NCBI RefSeq assembly: GCF_034059295.1
Contig: NZ_CP139141.1
Coordinates: 5,191,001-5,255,000, forward strand
Source of the DNA: Pseudomonas sp. HR96
GTDB taxonomy: Bacteria > Pseudomonadota > Gammaproteobacteria > Pseudomonadales > Pseudomonadaceae
DNA length: 64,000 nucleotides
Direction of reading: 5' to 3'
Positions 33,777 to 41,804 of the stretch are shown here, one piece after another. The translations under genes and the position numbers were made by a program. Under the pieces are notes generated by a model, which had not been told where the DNA came from, searched no databases, and saw only the letters and a list, made by a program, of their open reading frames with translations. The number at the start of each line of letters is the position of its first letter. Positions within the stretch are counted from its first letter, which is position 1.

Positions 33777-35171
33777 TTACTCGTCGTCGAAGTTATAGCT
33801 GCCCGGCGCAAGGTTCTCGAACCGGGTGTATTTGCCGATGAACGCCAGGCGTGTGGTACCGATCGGGCCGTTACGCTGCTTGCCGATGATGATTTCGGCG
33901 ATGCCCTTGTGCTCGGTCTCGGGGTGATACACCTCGTCGCGGTAGACGAACATGATCACGTCGGCGTCCTGCTCGATTGCACCGGATTCACGCAAGTCGG
34001 AGTTGATCGGACGTTTGTTGGGCCGCTGTTCCAGCGATCGGTTCAACTGCGACAGGGCCACCACCGGGCAATCGAATTCCTTGGCCAGGGCCTTGAGCGA
34101 GCGCGAGATCTCGGAGATTTCGTTGGTGCGGTTGTCGCCACCGGAGCCGGGAATCTGCATCAGCTGCAGGTAGTCGATCATGATCAGGGCGATGTCGCCG
34201 TGCTCGCGCACCAAGCGCCGGGTGCGCGCGCGCATTTCCGAGGGGCTGATGCCGGCGGTGTCGTCGATGAACAGCTTGCGATCGTTGAGCAGGTTGACCG
34301 CCGAGGTCAGGCGCGGCCAGTCGTCGTCGTCCAGGCGCCCGGAACGCACCTTGGTCTGGTCGATACGGCCCAGCGACGACAGCATACGCATGATCAGCGA
34401 TTCGCCGGGCATCTCCAGCGAGTACACCAGCACCGCCTTGTCGCTGCGCAGCACGGCGTTCTCCACCAGGTTCATGGCGAAAGTGGTCTTGCCCATCGAC
34501 GGACGGCCGGCGACGATGATCAGGTCGGCCGGCTGCAGGCCGCTGGTCTTCTCGTCCAGGTCGGTATAGCCGGTGGACAGGCCGGTGATGGTCGCGTCGG
34601 TGTTGAACAGGGTGTCGATGCGGTCGATGGCCTTGGTCAGCAGGTCATTGACGCTGACCGGACCGCCGGTCTTGGGCCGCGCCTCGGCGATCTGGAAGAT
34701 CTGCCGCTCGGCTTCGTCGAGGATCTCCTCGGCGTTGCGGCCCTGCGGGTTGAAGGCGCTGTCGGCGATGTCGGTGCTGATGCTGATCAGTTGGCGCAGG
34801 GTCGCGCGCTCGCGGACGATCTGCGCATAGGCCTTGATGTTGGCCACCGACGGGGTGTTCTTGGCCAGCTCTCCGAGGTAGCCGAGGCCACCGACCTGGG
34901 AGCTCTGCCCTTCCTTCTCCAGCTGCTCGTGCAGGGTGACGACGTCGAAGGGGATGTTCTGATCCACCAGCCGGGCAATCGCACGGAAGATCAGGCGGTG
35001 GTCATGCCGGTAGAAATCGCCGTCGGAGACCTGATCCAGCACGCGCTCCCAGGCATCGTTGGACAGCATCAAGCCACCGAGCACGGCCTGTTCGGCCTCG
35101 ATGGAATGCGGCGGCACCTTGAGGGCGGCGGTTTGCAGGTCGTACTGCTCAGGGACGGTGATTTCGTTCAT
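33777..35171 (-). CDS. dnaB: Replicative DNA helicase DnaB
   Basis: A 464-aa helicase that unwinds the replication fork as a hexamer and recruits primase. The N-terminal domain is at about residues 20-120, followed by a linker and a RecA-like motor. Walker A GRPSMGKT is at 223-230 (approximately) and Walker B is IALIMIDYLQLM, with the downstream SRSLKALAKEF segment. The start MNEITVPEQYD at ATG 35171 matches the family; an in-frame upstream start at 35213 lies within the hairpin region and is not credible. No intein is present. It follows rplI, as in other gamma-proteobacteria. Confidence 0.97.
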   Translation of the reverse strand: MNEITVPEQYDLQTAALKVPPHSIEAEQAVLGGLMLSNDAWERVLDQVSDGDFYRHDHRLIFRAIARLVDQNIPFDVVTLHEQLEKEGQSSQVGGLGYLGELAKNTPSVANIKAYAQIVRERATLRQLISISTDIADSAFNPQGRNAEEILDEAERQIFQIAEARPKTGGPVSVNDLLTKAIDRIDTLFNTDATITGLSTGYTDLDEKTSGLQPADLIIVAGRPSMGKTTFAMNLVENAVLRSDKAVLVYSLEMPGESLIMRMLSSLGRIDQTKVRSGRLDDDDWPRLTSAVNLLNDRKLFIDDTAGISPSEMRARTRRLVREHGDIALIMIDYLQLMQIPGSGGDNRTNEISEISRSLKALAKEFDCPVVALSQLNRSLEQRPNKRPINSDLRESGAIEQDADVIMFVYRDEVYHPETEHKGIAEIIIGKQRNGPIGTTRLAFIGKYTRFENLAPGSYNFDDE

Positions 35172-35207
35172 GGCCACGCAGAATTCATGAGGGGTGCAAA
35201 TGACAAA

Positions 35208-35236
35208 GGGCACGTCCTGTAAACAGGAGCGTGCCC
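35208..35236 (-). terminator. hairpin between rplI and dnaB
   Basis: Arms GGGCACG-TCCTG (35208-35219) and CAGGA-GCGTGCCC (35224-35236) pair with one bulged base and a TAAA loop. It lies 36 bases past the rplI stop and just upstream of dnaB. The downstream T-run is weak, so it may terminate the ribosomal protein operon only partly. Confidence 0.65.
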
Positions 35237-35272
35237 AATGTTAAGCCTCAAGGCACCGAGGTGCCAGTCGGC

Positions 35273-35719
35273 TTAGGCAGCTACGACGACCACGCGAACG
35301 GTGGCTTCTACGTCGCTGTGCAGGTGCACGGCAACGTCGTATTCGCCAACGTTACGGATGGTGCCGTTCGGCAGACGAACTTCAGCCTTGGCCACTTCGA
35401 CGCCGGAGGCGGTCAGTGCGTCAGCGATGTCGTGAGTACCGATCGAACCGAACAGCTTGCCTTCGTCGCCAGCGGTGGCAGTGATGGTCACTTCCAGCTC
35501 GGCCAGTTGGGCAGCGCGGGTTTCGGCCGAAGCCTTCTTGTCGGCTGCTGCTTTTTCCAGCTCGGCACGACGCTCTTCAAACGCAGCCAGGTTGGCGGCG
35601 GTTGCAGCGGTAGCCTTGCCGAATGGCAGCAGGAAGTTACGGCCGTAACCGGCTTTAACGTTTACCTTGTCGCCCAGGTTGCCCAGGTTGGCGATTTTTT
35701 CCAGCAGGATCAGTTCCAT
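35273..35719 (-). CDS. rplI: 50S ribosomal protein L9
   Basis: A 148-aa protein of the large subunit. Its N-terminal domain binds 23S rRNA ([19 protein letters not shown] and the GYGRNFLLP signature), and a long helix links it to the C-terminal domain. Its length matches the family. It follows the DUF2232 gene in the rpsF-rpsR cluster. Confidence 0.98.
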   Translation of the reverse strand: MELILLEKIANLGNLGDKVNVKAGYGRNFLLPFGKATAATAANLAAFEERRAELEKAAADKKASAETRAAQLAELEVTITATAGDEGKLFGSIGTHDIADALTASGVEVAKAEVRLPNGTIRNVGEYDVAVHLHSDVEATVRVVVVAA

Positions 35720-35740
35720 TTGGTAATAACCTCTTAACTT

Positions 35741-36640
35741 TTAACCTTCACCGTTCGCGGATCCGTTGTCAGGCCCGTTCTTGGGGCCTCGGCGTCCGCG
35801 AAAATCAATCAGGCTGTCGACAATGGCCGCAACCACGAGCAACGGATAGAGCAGCTGCAGGAACAGCAGCAGTGTCACGTACACACCGACCAGCCAGAAC
35901 CGCGCCAGGCGCTTTTCAGCGACCAGGCCATGGATCAGGGCCAGCCCGGCAAACACCAGCGGCACACTGCACAGCGGCGTAAGCATGGCCACCTGCGGCC
36001 CGAAGTTGGGCCCCACGAGCATGCACGCCAGCAGCAGGACCGCCGGTCCCAGGGGAATTCGCACGGCACGAAACTCGCGGCCGAACCCACCCGGGTTGTA
36101 CAACACTGCCTGCCAGTAACGCCCCAGTATCAGGGCCAGCAGACTCAGGGTTTGCAGCAACGCCGCTATCAGGCCATTGAGCACCGGGGTAATCAGGGCT
36201 GCCAGGCGCGCTCGCTCCTCTACCGACATCTGTTGGTAGAGCCCGTCGAGCAGACGTGGCAGGAGCTGTTGAAGCGCCTGCGACATCTGTTCGATGGGTT
36301 CGCGGAAAACCGCCCCCAGCACCACTCCATACACCAGGCCCAGTGCGATGCTGACCAGCAGCACACGGTTCCAGGACATCCCCGAACGCAGACAGGCCGC
36401 GAGCCCCAGCGACCCCAGCAACACCATCAAGGTGCGCGGTTCGCCGTAGAACCACCAGACCAAGGCCGGCAGCAATGCCCACAGCAGTACGCTCGAAGCG
36501 TCCTTCATACCGCGCCGCAGGAACACCAGGCAACCGGCGGCGGCACTCAACCAGAACAACAGCGGCAATGCCGCACATCCCACCACCACAAGGGTGGCCT
36601 GCACGCGACCGCGCATGATGAAATCAGCCAAGGCGCGCAT
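35741..36640 (-). CDS. DUF2232 (YybS-like) integral membrane protein
   Basis: A 299-aa protein with about eight hydrophobic segments, from VVVGCAALPLLFWL to LLYPLLVVAAIVDSLIDF, and an Asn/Gly-rich tail. It corresponds to the conserved membrane protein found between rpsR and rplI in pseudomonads. No biochemical function is established. It lies between rpsR (36 bases) and rplI (21 bases) on the same strand, so it is probably co-transcribed with the ribosomal protein genes. Confidence 0.88.
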   Translation of the reverse strand: MRALADFIMRGRVQATLVVVGCAALPLLFWLSAAAGCLVFLRRGMKDASSVLLWALLPALVWWFYGEPRTLMVLLGSLGLAACLRSGMSWNRVLLVSIALGLVYGVVLGAVFREPIEQMSQALQQLLPRLLDGLYQQMSVEERARLAALITPVLNGLIAALLQTLSLLALILGRYWQAVLYNPGGFGREFRAVRIPLGPAVLLLACMLVGPNFGPQVAMLTPLCSVPLVFAGLALIHGLVAEKRLARFWLVGVYVTLLLFLQLLYPLLVVAAIVDSLIDFRGRRGPKNGPDNGSANGEG

Positions 36641-36676
36641 GCATCTATCCTTTCGCTACGTGTCGACTACCTGGAC

Positions 36677-36907
36677 TCAGCGGCCGTGGCTGTCGGTGTA
36701 GGGCAGCAGGGCCAGGAAGCGGGCGCGCTTGATAGCGACAGCCAGCTGACGCTGATAGCGAGCCTTGGTACCGGTGATACGGCTTGGAACGATCTTGCCG
36801 GTTTCGGATACATAGGCTTTCAGCGTGTTGAGATCCTTGTAATCGATCTCTTTCACGTTTTCAGCGGTGAAACGGCAGAATTTACGACGACGGAAGAAAC
36901 GTGCCAT
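36677..36907 (-). CDS. rpsR: 30S ribosomal protein S18
   Basis: A 76-aa small-subunit protein with the typical [21 protein letters not shown]-terminus and [18 protein letters not shown] core. It binds with S6 near the platform of the 30S subunit. It follows rpsF after 28 bases. Confidence 0.98.
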   Translation of the reverse strand: MARFFRRRKFCRFTAENVKEIDYKDLNTLKAYVSETGKIVPSRITGTKARYQRQLAVAIKRARFLALLPYTDSHGR

Positions 36908-36935
36908 GTAATTGGCTCCTCAAAAGATCCGGGAA

Positions 36936-37361
36936 TTACTCGTCAGCGTTATCGCTGGCGTCGCTGTTGTCGCCATCATCGCCATCGGCGCTGTCGGCGT
37001 GCTCAGGACGGTCACGACGCTCACGGCGCTCACCGCGGTTTTCTTCGGCTTTCATCAGCTCGGAAGGACCGGTGACAGCTTCGTCCATGCGGATGACCAT
37101 GTTACGGATCACGGCATCGTTGTAACGGAAGTTGTCTTCCAGCTCGGCCAGGGCCTTGCCGCTGCATTCCACGTTCAGCAGAACGTAGTGAGCCTTGTGC
37201 ACGTTGTCGATGGCGTAAGCCAGCTGACGACGACCCAGGTCTTCGAGGCGGTGGATTTCGCCGCCGTCGTCTTTGATGGCCTTGGTGTAACGCTCGACCA
37301 TCGCGGGAACTTGTTCGCTCTGGTCCGGGTGAACCAGGAAAACGATTTCGTAATGACGCAT
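36936..37361 (-). CDS. rpsF: 30S ribosomal protein S6
   Basis: A 141-aa protein with the S6 fold ([19 protein letters not shown], then [21 protein letters not shown]) and an acidic Asp/Glu/Asn tail, longer than in E. coli. This is the kind of tail modified by RimK in other species. AAGGAG precedes the start. It begins the cluster rpsF-rpsR-DUF2232-rplI; priB, found here in enterics, is absent as in other pseudomonads. Confidence 0.98.
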   Translation of the reverse strand: MRHYEIVFLVHPDQSEQVPAMVERYTKAIKDDGGEIHRLEDLGRRQLAYAIDNVHKAHYVLLNVECSGKALAELEDNFRYNDAVIRNMVIRMDEAVTGPSELMKAEENRGERRERRDRPEHADSADGDDGDNSDASDNADE

Positions 37362-37452
37362 GAATGCTCCTTACGGGTTGTAGCCTGCCGCCAGGGCGGT
37401 CAGACAAGGAGTGAATGACACTAGTGAGTCTTGCCCGCAGGCAAGGCGCGCA

Positions 37453-37481
37453 ATTGTAGAGAAGGGGCCTGGGGGAAGCAA
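37453..37481 (-). promoter_or_regulatory. probable sigma-70 promoter of rpsF
   Basis: On the minus strand TTGCTT (37481-37476) and TACAAT (37458-37453) are 17 bases apart. They are followed by a GC-rich GCGCGCC discriminator, typical of promoters under stringent control. The -10 lies about 92 bases upstream of the rpsF start codon. Confidence 0.65.
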
Positions 37482-37550
37482 GGAGATTGGTGATTATTTG
37501 AACAGGCGGGGGATTGCATCAGGGCCACCACCGGCCGCCCGCGCGGCCTA

Positions 37551-37616
37551 TCGCGGGCTTCGCGCACTCCTACGCTTGTCTCGATTTGTAACCGTAGGAG
37601 CGCGCGAAGCCCGCGA
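37551..37616. repeat. long imperfect palindrome (REP-like/terminator) downstream of rlmB
   Basis: Two 24-base arms (37551-37574, 37593-37616) starting TCGCGGGCTTCGCGC are complementary with one mismatch and enclose an 18-base loop. The element starts 8 bases past the rlmB stop. The CGGGCTTCGCGC and CTCCTACG motifs resemble Pseudomonas REP sequences arranged as an inverted pair. It could also act as a terminator or message stabiliser for rnr-rlmB. Confidence 0.75.
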
Positions 37617-37624
37617 TCAGGCGG

Positions 37625-38386
37625 CTACTTCTTCTTGACCGCCGCCTTGGCGTTGCGCTGGCGAACCGCTTCGAACAGGCACACGCCGGTAGCGACCGAG
37701 ACGTTCAGGCTGCTGACGCTGCCGGCCATCGGCAGCTTGACCAGGTAATCGCAGTGCTCGCGAGTCAGGCGGCGCATGCCCTTGCCTTCGGCGCCCATGA
37801 TCAGGATGGTCGGCCCGGTGAGGTCCTGATCGTAGATCTCGACCTCGGCCTCCCCCGCCGTGCCCACAACCCACAGGCCGCGCTGCTGGAGCTTTTCCAG
37901 GGAGCGCGCCAGATTGGTCACGGCCACCAGCGGGATAACTTCAGCGGCGCCGCAGGCCACCTTGCGCACCGCAGGAGTTAGGGTTGCCGACTTGTCCTTG
38001 GGCACGATCACCGCCAGGGCGCCGGCCGCATCGGCGCTGCGCAGGCAGGCGCCGAGATTGTGCGGGTCGGTCACGCCATCGAGCACCAGCAGCAGAGGCG
38101 CGCCCTCGGTACGGTCAAGCAGCTCGTCGAGCATCGCTTCACCCCAGACCTGGCTCGGGCTGACTTCGGCAACCACACCCTGATGCACACCCTCGACCCA
38201 GACATCCATCTCGCGGCGCTCGGCCTGGCCGATCGCGACCTTGTTCAGGCTCGCCAGCTCGACCAGCTTCTGCACCCGCGGCTCGCTGCGGCCGTCGGCC
38301 AGCCAGACTTGCTTGACCCGCTTGGGGTGGTGACGCAACAACGCTTCCACGGCATGCACGCCGTAGATTTTTTCCAACTGACTCAT
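37625..38386 (-). CDS. rlmB: 23S rRNA (guanosine(2251)-2'-O)-methyltransferase RlmB
   Basis: A 253-aa SPOUT-family methyltransferase that uses S-adenosylmethionine to methylate the ribose of G2251 in the 23S P-loop. The N-terminal L30e-like substrate domain is followed by the knot domain with GVTDPHNLGACLRSADAAG, MGAEGKGMRRL and SLNVSVATGV motifs, all intact. The start overlaps the rnr stop by 4 bases (ATGA), so it is coupled to RNase R. Confidence 0.96.
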   Translation of the reverse strand: MSQLEKIYGVHAVEALLRHHPKRVKQVWLADGRSEPRVQKLVELASLNKVAIGQAERREMDVWVEGVHQGVVAEVSPSQVWGEAMLDELLDRTEGAPLLLVLDGVTDPHNLGACLRSADAAGALAVIVPKDKSATLTPAVRKVACGAAEVIPLVAVTNLARSLEKLQQRGLWVVGTAGEAEVEIYDQDLTGPTILIMGAEGKGMRRLTREHCDYLVKLPMAGSVSSLNVSVATGVCLFEAVRQRNAKAAVKKK

Positions 38387-41049
38387 GACTTCGCCTTGGG
38401 TTTGCGGGCGCCGGTCTTGGACGGCCCCTTGCGGTGCGTGGTGGGCTTGCCGTCAGCCTTGGCCGACGACTTTCCCGCGCCACCGCCCGAGCCCTTGGCC
38501 TCGGCCAGCAGGGCTTTTTTCATTTCACGGCTCTTGCGCACGTCGGCGTTGTTGGCCACCGCGTCGGCTACGCGATAAGCCTCACTGGCGCCGGACGCCT
38601 TGCCCGACTTTTCCGAGCTGCGCCGTGGCGGCTTGATCGGCGCCTCGTCACGGGCCGCAGGCTCCTTGGCCTTGCCGCGCGCGGCAGGCTTGGCGGCCTC
38701 CTCGCGCTGGGCAGGCTTGGCCGAGGACTTGCCGGAGGGCTTAGCGGCGGGCACCGGAGTGCTGGCCTGACGGTTTTTTTTACCGATGGGCGCGTTCAGC
38801 GTGTTCTCGGCCATCTCGAAGTCGATCTTGCGCTCGTCGAGGTCGACGCGCATCACGCGCACTTCCACTGTATCGCCCAGGCGGAAGCTGCGCCCGGTGC
38901 GCTCGCCCGCCAAGCGATGGTGCACAGGGTCGAAATGGTAGTAGTCGCCGGGTAGCGCGGTGACGTGCACCAGGCCTTCGACGAAGATGTCGGTCAGCTC
39001 GACGAACAGGCCAAAACCGGTCACTGCGGTGATCACCCCCGGGAAGCTCTCGCCGACGCGGTCCTTCATGAACTCGCACTTGAGCCAGTTGGTGACGTCA
39101 CGAGTGGCTTCGTCGGCGCGGCGTTCGCTCATCGAGCACTGCTCGCCCAACTGTTCCAGGGCGTTCTCGTCGTACGGGTAGATGCGCGCCTTGGGAATGG
39201 TCATCGCACCGGCACGGCGTACGTGCGGGGTTTCCTGCTTGGAGCGGATCACGCTGCGGATCGCCCGGTGCGTGAGCAGGTCGGGGTAACGGCGGATCGG
39301 CGAGGTGAAGTGGGTGTAGGCCTCGTAGTTGAGGCCGAAGTGACCCTGGTTGTCGGCGCTGTACACCGCCTGGCTCAGCGAGCGCAGCATCACGGTCTGG
39401 ATCACGTGGAAGTCCGGGCGATCCTGGATCGCCGCGAGCAGCGCGCGGTAATCCTTCGGCGATGGACCGTCCTTGCCCTTGTTGATCGACAGGCCCAGCT
39501 CGCCGAGGAAGGCGCGCAGTTTTTCCAGGCGCTCTGGCGGTGGGCCATCGTGCACCCGATACAGGGCCGGAATCTCGTGCTTCTTGAGGAACTCGGCCGT
39601 GGCGACGTTGGCCGCCAGCATGCATTCCTCGATCAGCTTGTGCGCATCGTTGCGCACAGTCGGCTTGATCTCGGCGATCTTGCGCGAGGAACCGAAGACG
39701 ATGCGGGTTTCCTGGGTTTCGAAGTCAATGGCGCCGCGGGTATGCCGCGCTTCGAGCAACACCTTGTACAGCGCATAGAGCTGCTTGAGGTGCGGCAGCA
39801 CTTCGCCGAATTCGCCGCGCAGGGCTTTCGCTTCGCTGGAGCGCGAGTGCTCGAGCATGGTGCTGACCTTGTTGTAGGTCAGGCGCGCGTGGGAGTGGAT
39901 CACCGCCTCGTAGAACACGTAGTCGGTCATCTCGCCGGACTTGGAGATGGTCATCTCGCAGACCATGGCCAGGCGGTCGACGTGCGGGTTCAGCGAGCAC
40001 AGGCCGTTGGACAGCTGCTCGGGCAGCATCGGGATCACGCGCTCGGGGAAGTACACCGAGTTGCCGCGCACCTGGGCTTCTTCGTCCAGCGCCGAGCCGA
40101 GCTTGACGTAGCTGGAGACGTCGGCGATGGCTACGTAGAGCTTCCAGCCGCCATTGAACAGGCGCAGCTTGCTCTTGGCTTCGCAGTAGACCGCGTCGTC
40201 GAAGTCGCGGGCATCTTCGCCGTCGATGGTAACGAATGGCAGGTGGCGCAGGTCGACGCGCTTTTCCTTGTCCTTCTCTTCCACTTCCGGACGCAGCTTG
40301 GCGGCCTCCTTGAGCACCGCCTCGGGCCAGACGTGAGGAATGTCATAGGTGCGCAGCGCGACGTCGATTTCCATGCCCGGCGCCATGTAGTTGCCGACCA
40401 CTTCCACGATGTCGCCCTGGGGCTGGAAGCGCACGGTCGGCCAGTGGGTGATCTTCACCTCGACGAACTGGCCGACCTTGGCGGCGCCGTTGCGGCCGGG
40501 GGTGATCAGCACTTCCTGCTGCACCTTGGGGTTGTCCGGTACGACGAAGCCGATGCCGCTTTCTTCGAAATAGCGGCCGACGATGGTTTCGTGGGCGCGG
40601 GAGATGACTTCGACGATCACCCCTTCGCGCCGGCCACGACGGTCCAGGCCCGACACCCGCGCCAACGCGCGGTCGCCGTCGAACACCAGGCGCATCTGTG
40701 CCGGGCTCATGAAGAGGTCGTCGCTGCCGTCATCCGGCACCAGGAAGCCGAAGCCGTCACGATGGCCCGTGATACGGCCCAGGATCAGGTCGAGCTTGTC
40801 CACCGGCGCATAGGTGCCACGGCGGGTGTAGATCAATTGACCGTCACGCTCCATGGCGCGCAGACGGCGGCGCAAGGCCTCCAACTGGTCTTCGGTGGTC
40901 AGGCCGAACTCTTCCACCAGCTGCTCGCGGCTGGCGGGCGAACCCCGTTCGGCGAGATGCTGAAGAATCAGCTCGCGGCTGGGAATGGGGTTTTCGTAGT
41001 TTGCCGCTTCACGAGCGGCCTCGGGATCGAGGGTCTGCCAATCGGCCAT
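38383..41049 (-). CDS. rnr: Ribonuclease R
   Basis: An 888-aa processive 3'-5' exoribonuclease of the RNB family, able to degrade structured RNA. The N-terminal helix-turn-helix region (LILQHLAERGSPASREQLVE) is followed by cold-shock domains, the RNB catalytic domain (the conserved IDGEDARDFDDAV near residue 275 supplies the Mg-binding Asp residues), and an S1 domain (about 665-755). The final 120 residues are a Lys/Ala/Pro-rich basic tail. The start is ATG 41049 with a weak ribosome site. It is divergent from the tRNA genes and coupled to rlmB. Confidence 0.97.
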   Translation of the reverse strand: MADWQTLDPEAAREAANYENPIPSRELILQHLAERGSPASREQLVEEFGLTTEDQLEALRRRLRAMERDGQLIYTRRGTYAPVDKLDLILGRITGHRDGFGFLVPDDGSDDLFMSPAQMRLVFDGDRALARVSGLDRRGRREGVIVEVISRAHETIVGRYFEESGIGFVVPDNPKVQQEVLITPGRNGAAKVGQFVEVKITHWPTVRFQPQGDIVEVVGNYMAPGMEIDVALRTYDIPHVWPEAVLKEAAKLRPEVEEKDKEKRVDLRHLPFVTIDGEDARDFDDAVYCEAKSKLRLFNGGWKLYVAIADVSSYVKLGSALDEEAQVRGNSVYFPERVIPMLPEQLSNGLCSLNPHVDRLAMVCEMTISKSGEMTDYVFYEAVIHSHARLTYNKVSTMLEHSRSSEAKALRGEFGEVLPHLKQLYALYKVLLEARHTRGAIDFETQETRIVFGSSRKIAEIKPTVRNDAHKLIEECMLAANVATAEFLKKHEIPALYRVHDGPPPERLEKLRAFLGELGLSINKGKDGPSPKDYRALLAAIQDRPDFHVIQTVMLRSLSQAVYSADNQGHFGLNYEAYTHFTSPIRRYPDLLTHRAIRSVIRSKQETPHVRRAGAMTIPKARIYPYDENALEQLGEQCSMSERRADEATRDVTNWLKCEFMKDRVGESFPGVITAVTGFGLFVELTDIFVEGLVHVTALPGDYYHFDPVHHRLAGERTGRSFRLGDTVEVRVMRVDLDERKIDFEMAENTLNAPIGKKNRQASTPVPAAKPSGKSSAKPAQREEAAKPAARGKAKEPAARDEAPIKPPRRSSEKSGKASGASEAYRVADAVANNADVRKSREMKKALLAEAKGSGGGAGKSSAKADGKPTTHRKGPSKTGARKPKAKS

Positions 41050-41234
41050 TAGAGAGAATTCACCTTGTCTATATAGGGGTTAGTTTGGCATACGGCGCTT
41101 GAAACGGGAAATTTCGGGGCCCGGCCATGGGATAACCATCAACACTGCGATGAGAGTAGCGCGGCCCTGATGAAGCTTCATCCGATAGTTTTCAGATAAA
41201 ACGAAAAAAAATCATTTTTTTTGCATTTTCGGGC

Positions 41235-41263
41235 TTTACAGCCTTTGGGGTGCTCCGTATAGT
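41235..41263 (+). promoter_or_regulatory. promoter of tRNA-Leu copy 1
   Basis: TTTACA and TATAGT are separated by 17 bases and followed by a GCGCGCC discriminator. The -10 ends 35 bases before the tRNA. This looks like a strong, stringently controlled stable-RNA promoter. Confidence 0.8.
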
Positions 41264-41298
41264 GCGCGCCATCGACGACGCACAGCGCAGTCGATGTT

Positions 41299-41385
41299 GC
41301 CCAGGTGGTGAAATTGGTAGACACGCCAGCTTCAGGTGCTGGTGACCTTACGGTCGTGGAAGTTCGAGTCTTCTCCTGGGCACCA
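41299..41385 (+). tRNA. tRNA-Leu (CAG), copy 1
   Basis: An 87-base class II tRNA. The acceptor stem GCCCAGG pairs with CCTGGGC. The anticodon stem CCAGC/GCTGG encloses the loop TTCAGGT with anticodon CAG. The long variable arm and the T-arm GTTCGAGTC are present. The 3' ACCA is encoded. It reads CUG, the most used Leu codon in this GC-rich genome. It is identical to the copy at 41550. Confidence 0.97.
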
Positions 41386-41422
41386 ATTCAAGCGTTCGAG
41401 ATCACAGCGTCTGGAACCCTCC

Positions 41423-41446
41423 AAAAACCCGCGAAAGCGGGTTTTT
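41423..41446 (+). terminator. terminator of tRNA-Leu copy 1
   Basis: AAAAACCCGC pairs with GCGGGTTTTT around a GAAA tetraloop, and the stem ends in a T-run. It is a textbook intrinsic terminator 37 bases past the tRNA. Confidence 0.92.
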
Positions 41447-41486
41447 GCGTTATGGAACAATGATTTATTAAACCTTCACAAGGGGG

Positions 41487-41515
41487 TTTACAGATCCTTG
41501 GAGCCTCTATATAGT
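41487..41515 (+). promoter_or_regulatory. promoter of tRNA-Leu copy 2
   Basis: TTTACA and TATAGT with a 17-base spacer and a GCGC discriminator, the same boxes and spacing as copy 1 although the rest of the flank differs. The -10 ends 34 bases before the tRNA. Confidence 0.8.
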
Positions 41516-41549
41516 GCGCTCCACGACGACGAACAAGGTTGTCGTGATT

Positions 41550-41636
41550 GCCCAGGTGGTGAAATTGGTAGACACGCCAGCTTCAGGTGCTGGTGACCTT
41601 ACGGTCGTGGAAGTTCGAGTCTTCTCCTGGGCACCA
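41550..41636 (+). tRNA. tRNA-Leu (CAG), copy 2
   Basis: An 87-base tRNA identical to the copy at 41299, with anticodon CAG and encoded CCA. Each copy has its own promoter and terminator, so the pair is a duplication of a whole transcription unit rather than a two-gene transcript. Confidence 0.97.
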
Positions 41637-41648
41637 AATTCAAGCATG

Positions 41649-41669
41649 AACCCGCGAAAGCGGGTTTTT
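41649..41669 (+). terminator. terminator of tRNA-Leu copy 2
   Basis: AACCCGC pairs with GCGGGTT around a GAAA tetraloop and is followed by TTT. It is the same terminator design as copy 1, in a shorter form. Confidence 0.85.
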
Positions 41670-41736
41670 GCGTTTCCGGGGTCAGCAAAACCGACGGGGA
41701 TGGCCTGTGGGAGCGAGCTCTTCGATCCTGAAACAG

Positions 41737-41782
41737 GATCAAACCGCCCTGGCGGCCCCTCGGGGGCTTTGCCCCCTCCCAC
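41737..41782 (-). repeat. dispersed intergenic repeat, copy 2 (REP-like)
   Basis: The reverse complement of this 46-base stretch matches 29720-29764 at about 42 positions with one single-base gap. It contains the same GGGGGC/GCCCCC core. It lies 22 bases past the chemoreceptor stop and may also serve as its terminator. Confidence 0.7.
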
Positions 41783-41804
41783 GCCACTCCACACCCGCCA
41801 TGCC

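Noticed and set aside
41299..41636. tRNA-Leu pair as an attachment site for an integrated element
   Set aside because: No integrase, no phage gene and no partial tRNA repeat is present nearby; flanking genes are core.
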